Assembly: GCA_030549175.1 (NCBI GenBank)
Contig: JAUKUA010000009.1
Coordinates: forward strand, 62,001 to 126,000
DNA length: 64,000 nt
Direction of reading: 5' to 3'
From: Lasiosphaeris hirsuta
Taxonomy: Eukaryota > Ascomycota > Sordariomycetes > Sordariales > Lasiosphaeriaceae
Part shown: piece after piece, positions 62,920 to 64,000 of the stretch
How the letters are laid out: every line of letters starts with the position of its first letter
How positions within the stretch are numbered: position 1 is the stretch's first letter
Notes under the pieces: model-generated
The model's input: the letters and a program-made list of their open reading frames with translations, nothing else
What the model was told of the DNA's origin: nothing
Databases searched by the model: none
Made by a program: the position numbers and the translations under genes

Positions 62920-64000
62920 CTGTGCCTGATCAACGACAGGTTGTAGATTTTCCGGGGTGGCCGCCCTCCTCCGCTTTGGAGGCCTACGTGCAGCTTCCTA
63001 GGCCTTGACAATCTCTCCTATTCTTACAAACTTATCATTTCGATCCTCGCGAACCCTCTTACGAGTGTGAGGCTTCACAGCGCGAAAATCCTCTTCTAAG
63101 CGCTCCATTTTGGCCTGTAAAATAGCTCTCTCGGCGTTAGATTGGTCCAGTACCTTCCCAGCCTTTGCAAGAAGGCCCCTAACGGTACGATGACTAGGGC
63201 TCACGTGGCCTCTAGCCTTTCCCAGAGCCCTGAGAATATCTAGAGACTTCTTTAGTATTATGAAGATCCCCTCTTCTTAAGTAGGTATAGCCTCAGGGGT
63301 TAGGGGCCGCTCTAGCGGAGGGGGGGAGTCTCTCATTAACGCTTAAGGGTCATCTAAAACCTTCTGGAGGTTGAACGGCCATATCCTAGCTTTGTTGAAG
63401 CCGCTGCGTATATTATAGTCTATACAGCCACATTAGGAGGCCTTCCTGTAGTGAGAAGGAAGTGCTATTTATTAGCCGGTACCGAGGCTAAATAGCCAGC
63501 CAGACAGAGAGTTAACTTGTGAAAGTAGGTCTTTATAGGGCTAAAAACGCTATGATCTATGGGCTGTGTTTTGTGAGAGGTATAAGGTGGTAGAAATAAG
63601 AGAAAAACCTTATTGCTAAAGGCCGTAAATATGAAATCGTCGGTATTGTAGCTAGAGTACTCGTCGAGTATAAGAAGGCGCCATTGGTTAGGGTCTAAGG
63701 GCTTCGTTTCTGGTATATATACCTCCTTGAGCCACTTCAAAGCTATCGCGGCATTAGAGAAGCCTGTAAGGGAGTAGTCGTATTTCCAATCACGAAGTTA
63801 CTTCTGGTTTTCTATAAAAGGGAGGAATCATTGTACCTAGAGCGAGGCCCCTGTCAAGACTACCACCGGCGTGAGCCTTATACCCACTGCTGTCCCCGCT
63901 TCTAGAACAGAGACCTACGTAGTTGATTTACCGGACTGAACGAGGGCTTTATTAGTGAGAGAATCACCTCTAACAGACCTAGCGGCTGTCTCGGTCTCTT
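62920..64000 (-). pseudogene. Fot1/pogo-family (Tc1-mariner) transposase, decayed, runs off right edge
   Basis: On the minus strand the DDE core reads DWKYDYSLTGFSNAAIALKW with LKEVYIPETKPLDPNQWRLL, then LILDEYSSYNTDDFIFTAFS (second catalytic Asp) and LFLPPYTSHKTQPIDHSVFS with PIKTYFHK (third Asp). The C-terminal part, after stops, has GKVLDQSNAERAILQAKMER, LEEDF and PHTRKRVREDRNDKFVRIGE, matching the coiled, basic tail of Fot1-type proteins. Stops and frame changes separate the blocks, and the N-terminal DNA-binding domain is beyond the window. The usual GHGSH after LILD reads EYSSY, so this copy is likely inactive. Its terminal repeats are not in the window. Confidence 0.8.

Overview
The window is nuclear DNA of a filamentous ascomycete (Pezizomycotina; a sordariomycete is my guess). 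The evidence is the gene structure: short introns, mostly about 50-90 bases, with GT...AG ends and CTRAC/CTRAT branch motifs. The gene families agree: a Zn2Cys6 activator with a fungal-specific domain, an AA9 lytic polysaccharide monooxygenase, a CBM52-like secreted protein, a fungal rhodopsin-like receptor, a fungal HNH protein, DUF7580-type and C2H2-ankyrin proteins, and a Fot1/pogo transposase. No bacterial operon and no RNA gene was found. Family names come from recognising motifs by eye; no database search was run.

Left part (1-21 kb). It opens with a decayed block: a laccase pseudogene at the edge, a CoA-disulfide-reductase/rhodanese pseudogene broken by a 17-bp tandem duplication, and a Dal5-type transporter remnant. 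Then come an SMP-C2 lipid-transfer-like gene, a Gfo/Idh/MocA oxidoreductase, an SDR divergent from a Zn2Cys6 regulator, an MFS exporter and an EthD-like protein. The oxidoreductase, SDR, regulator and exporter look like a small metabolic cluster, and the SDR-regulator gap holds three CGG/CCG palindromes. Two secreted-protein genes follow, then the 5'/middle part of a broken GMC oxidoreductase gene.

Middle part (21.2-41.6 kb). The 3' part of a GMC oxidoreductase gene appears at 41.6-42.2 kb, and the two GMC pieces meet at almost the same point of the protein. The intervening 20.5 kb may therefore be one insertion or rearranged accessory block. It carries an HNH nuclease-like gene, two copies of a dispersed repeat, a MITE, an unknown spliced gene, a polyQ protein with a possible PD-(D/E)XK core, an alpha/beta hydrolase and a complete 1,569-bp TIR element with an 8-bp target duplication. 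At its right end is a divergent, decayed pair of DUF7580-type and C2H2-ankyrin genes of the kind linked to fungal non-self recognition.

Right part (42-64 kb). Mostly intact genes widely spaced: a Gre2-like reductase, a Vps62-like protein, an AA9 LPMO, an atypical SDR, a rhodopsin-like membrane protein, an IDO-family protein with an N-terminal membrane anchor and a polytopic membrane protein. A second MITE, an 897-bp TTA-flanked TIR element and a decayed Fot1/pogo transposase running off the right edge complete the picture. Several broken genes carry stops explicable as C-to-T or G-to-A changes, which fits repeat-induced point mutation but is not proof of it.
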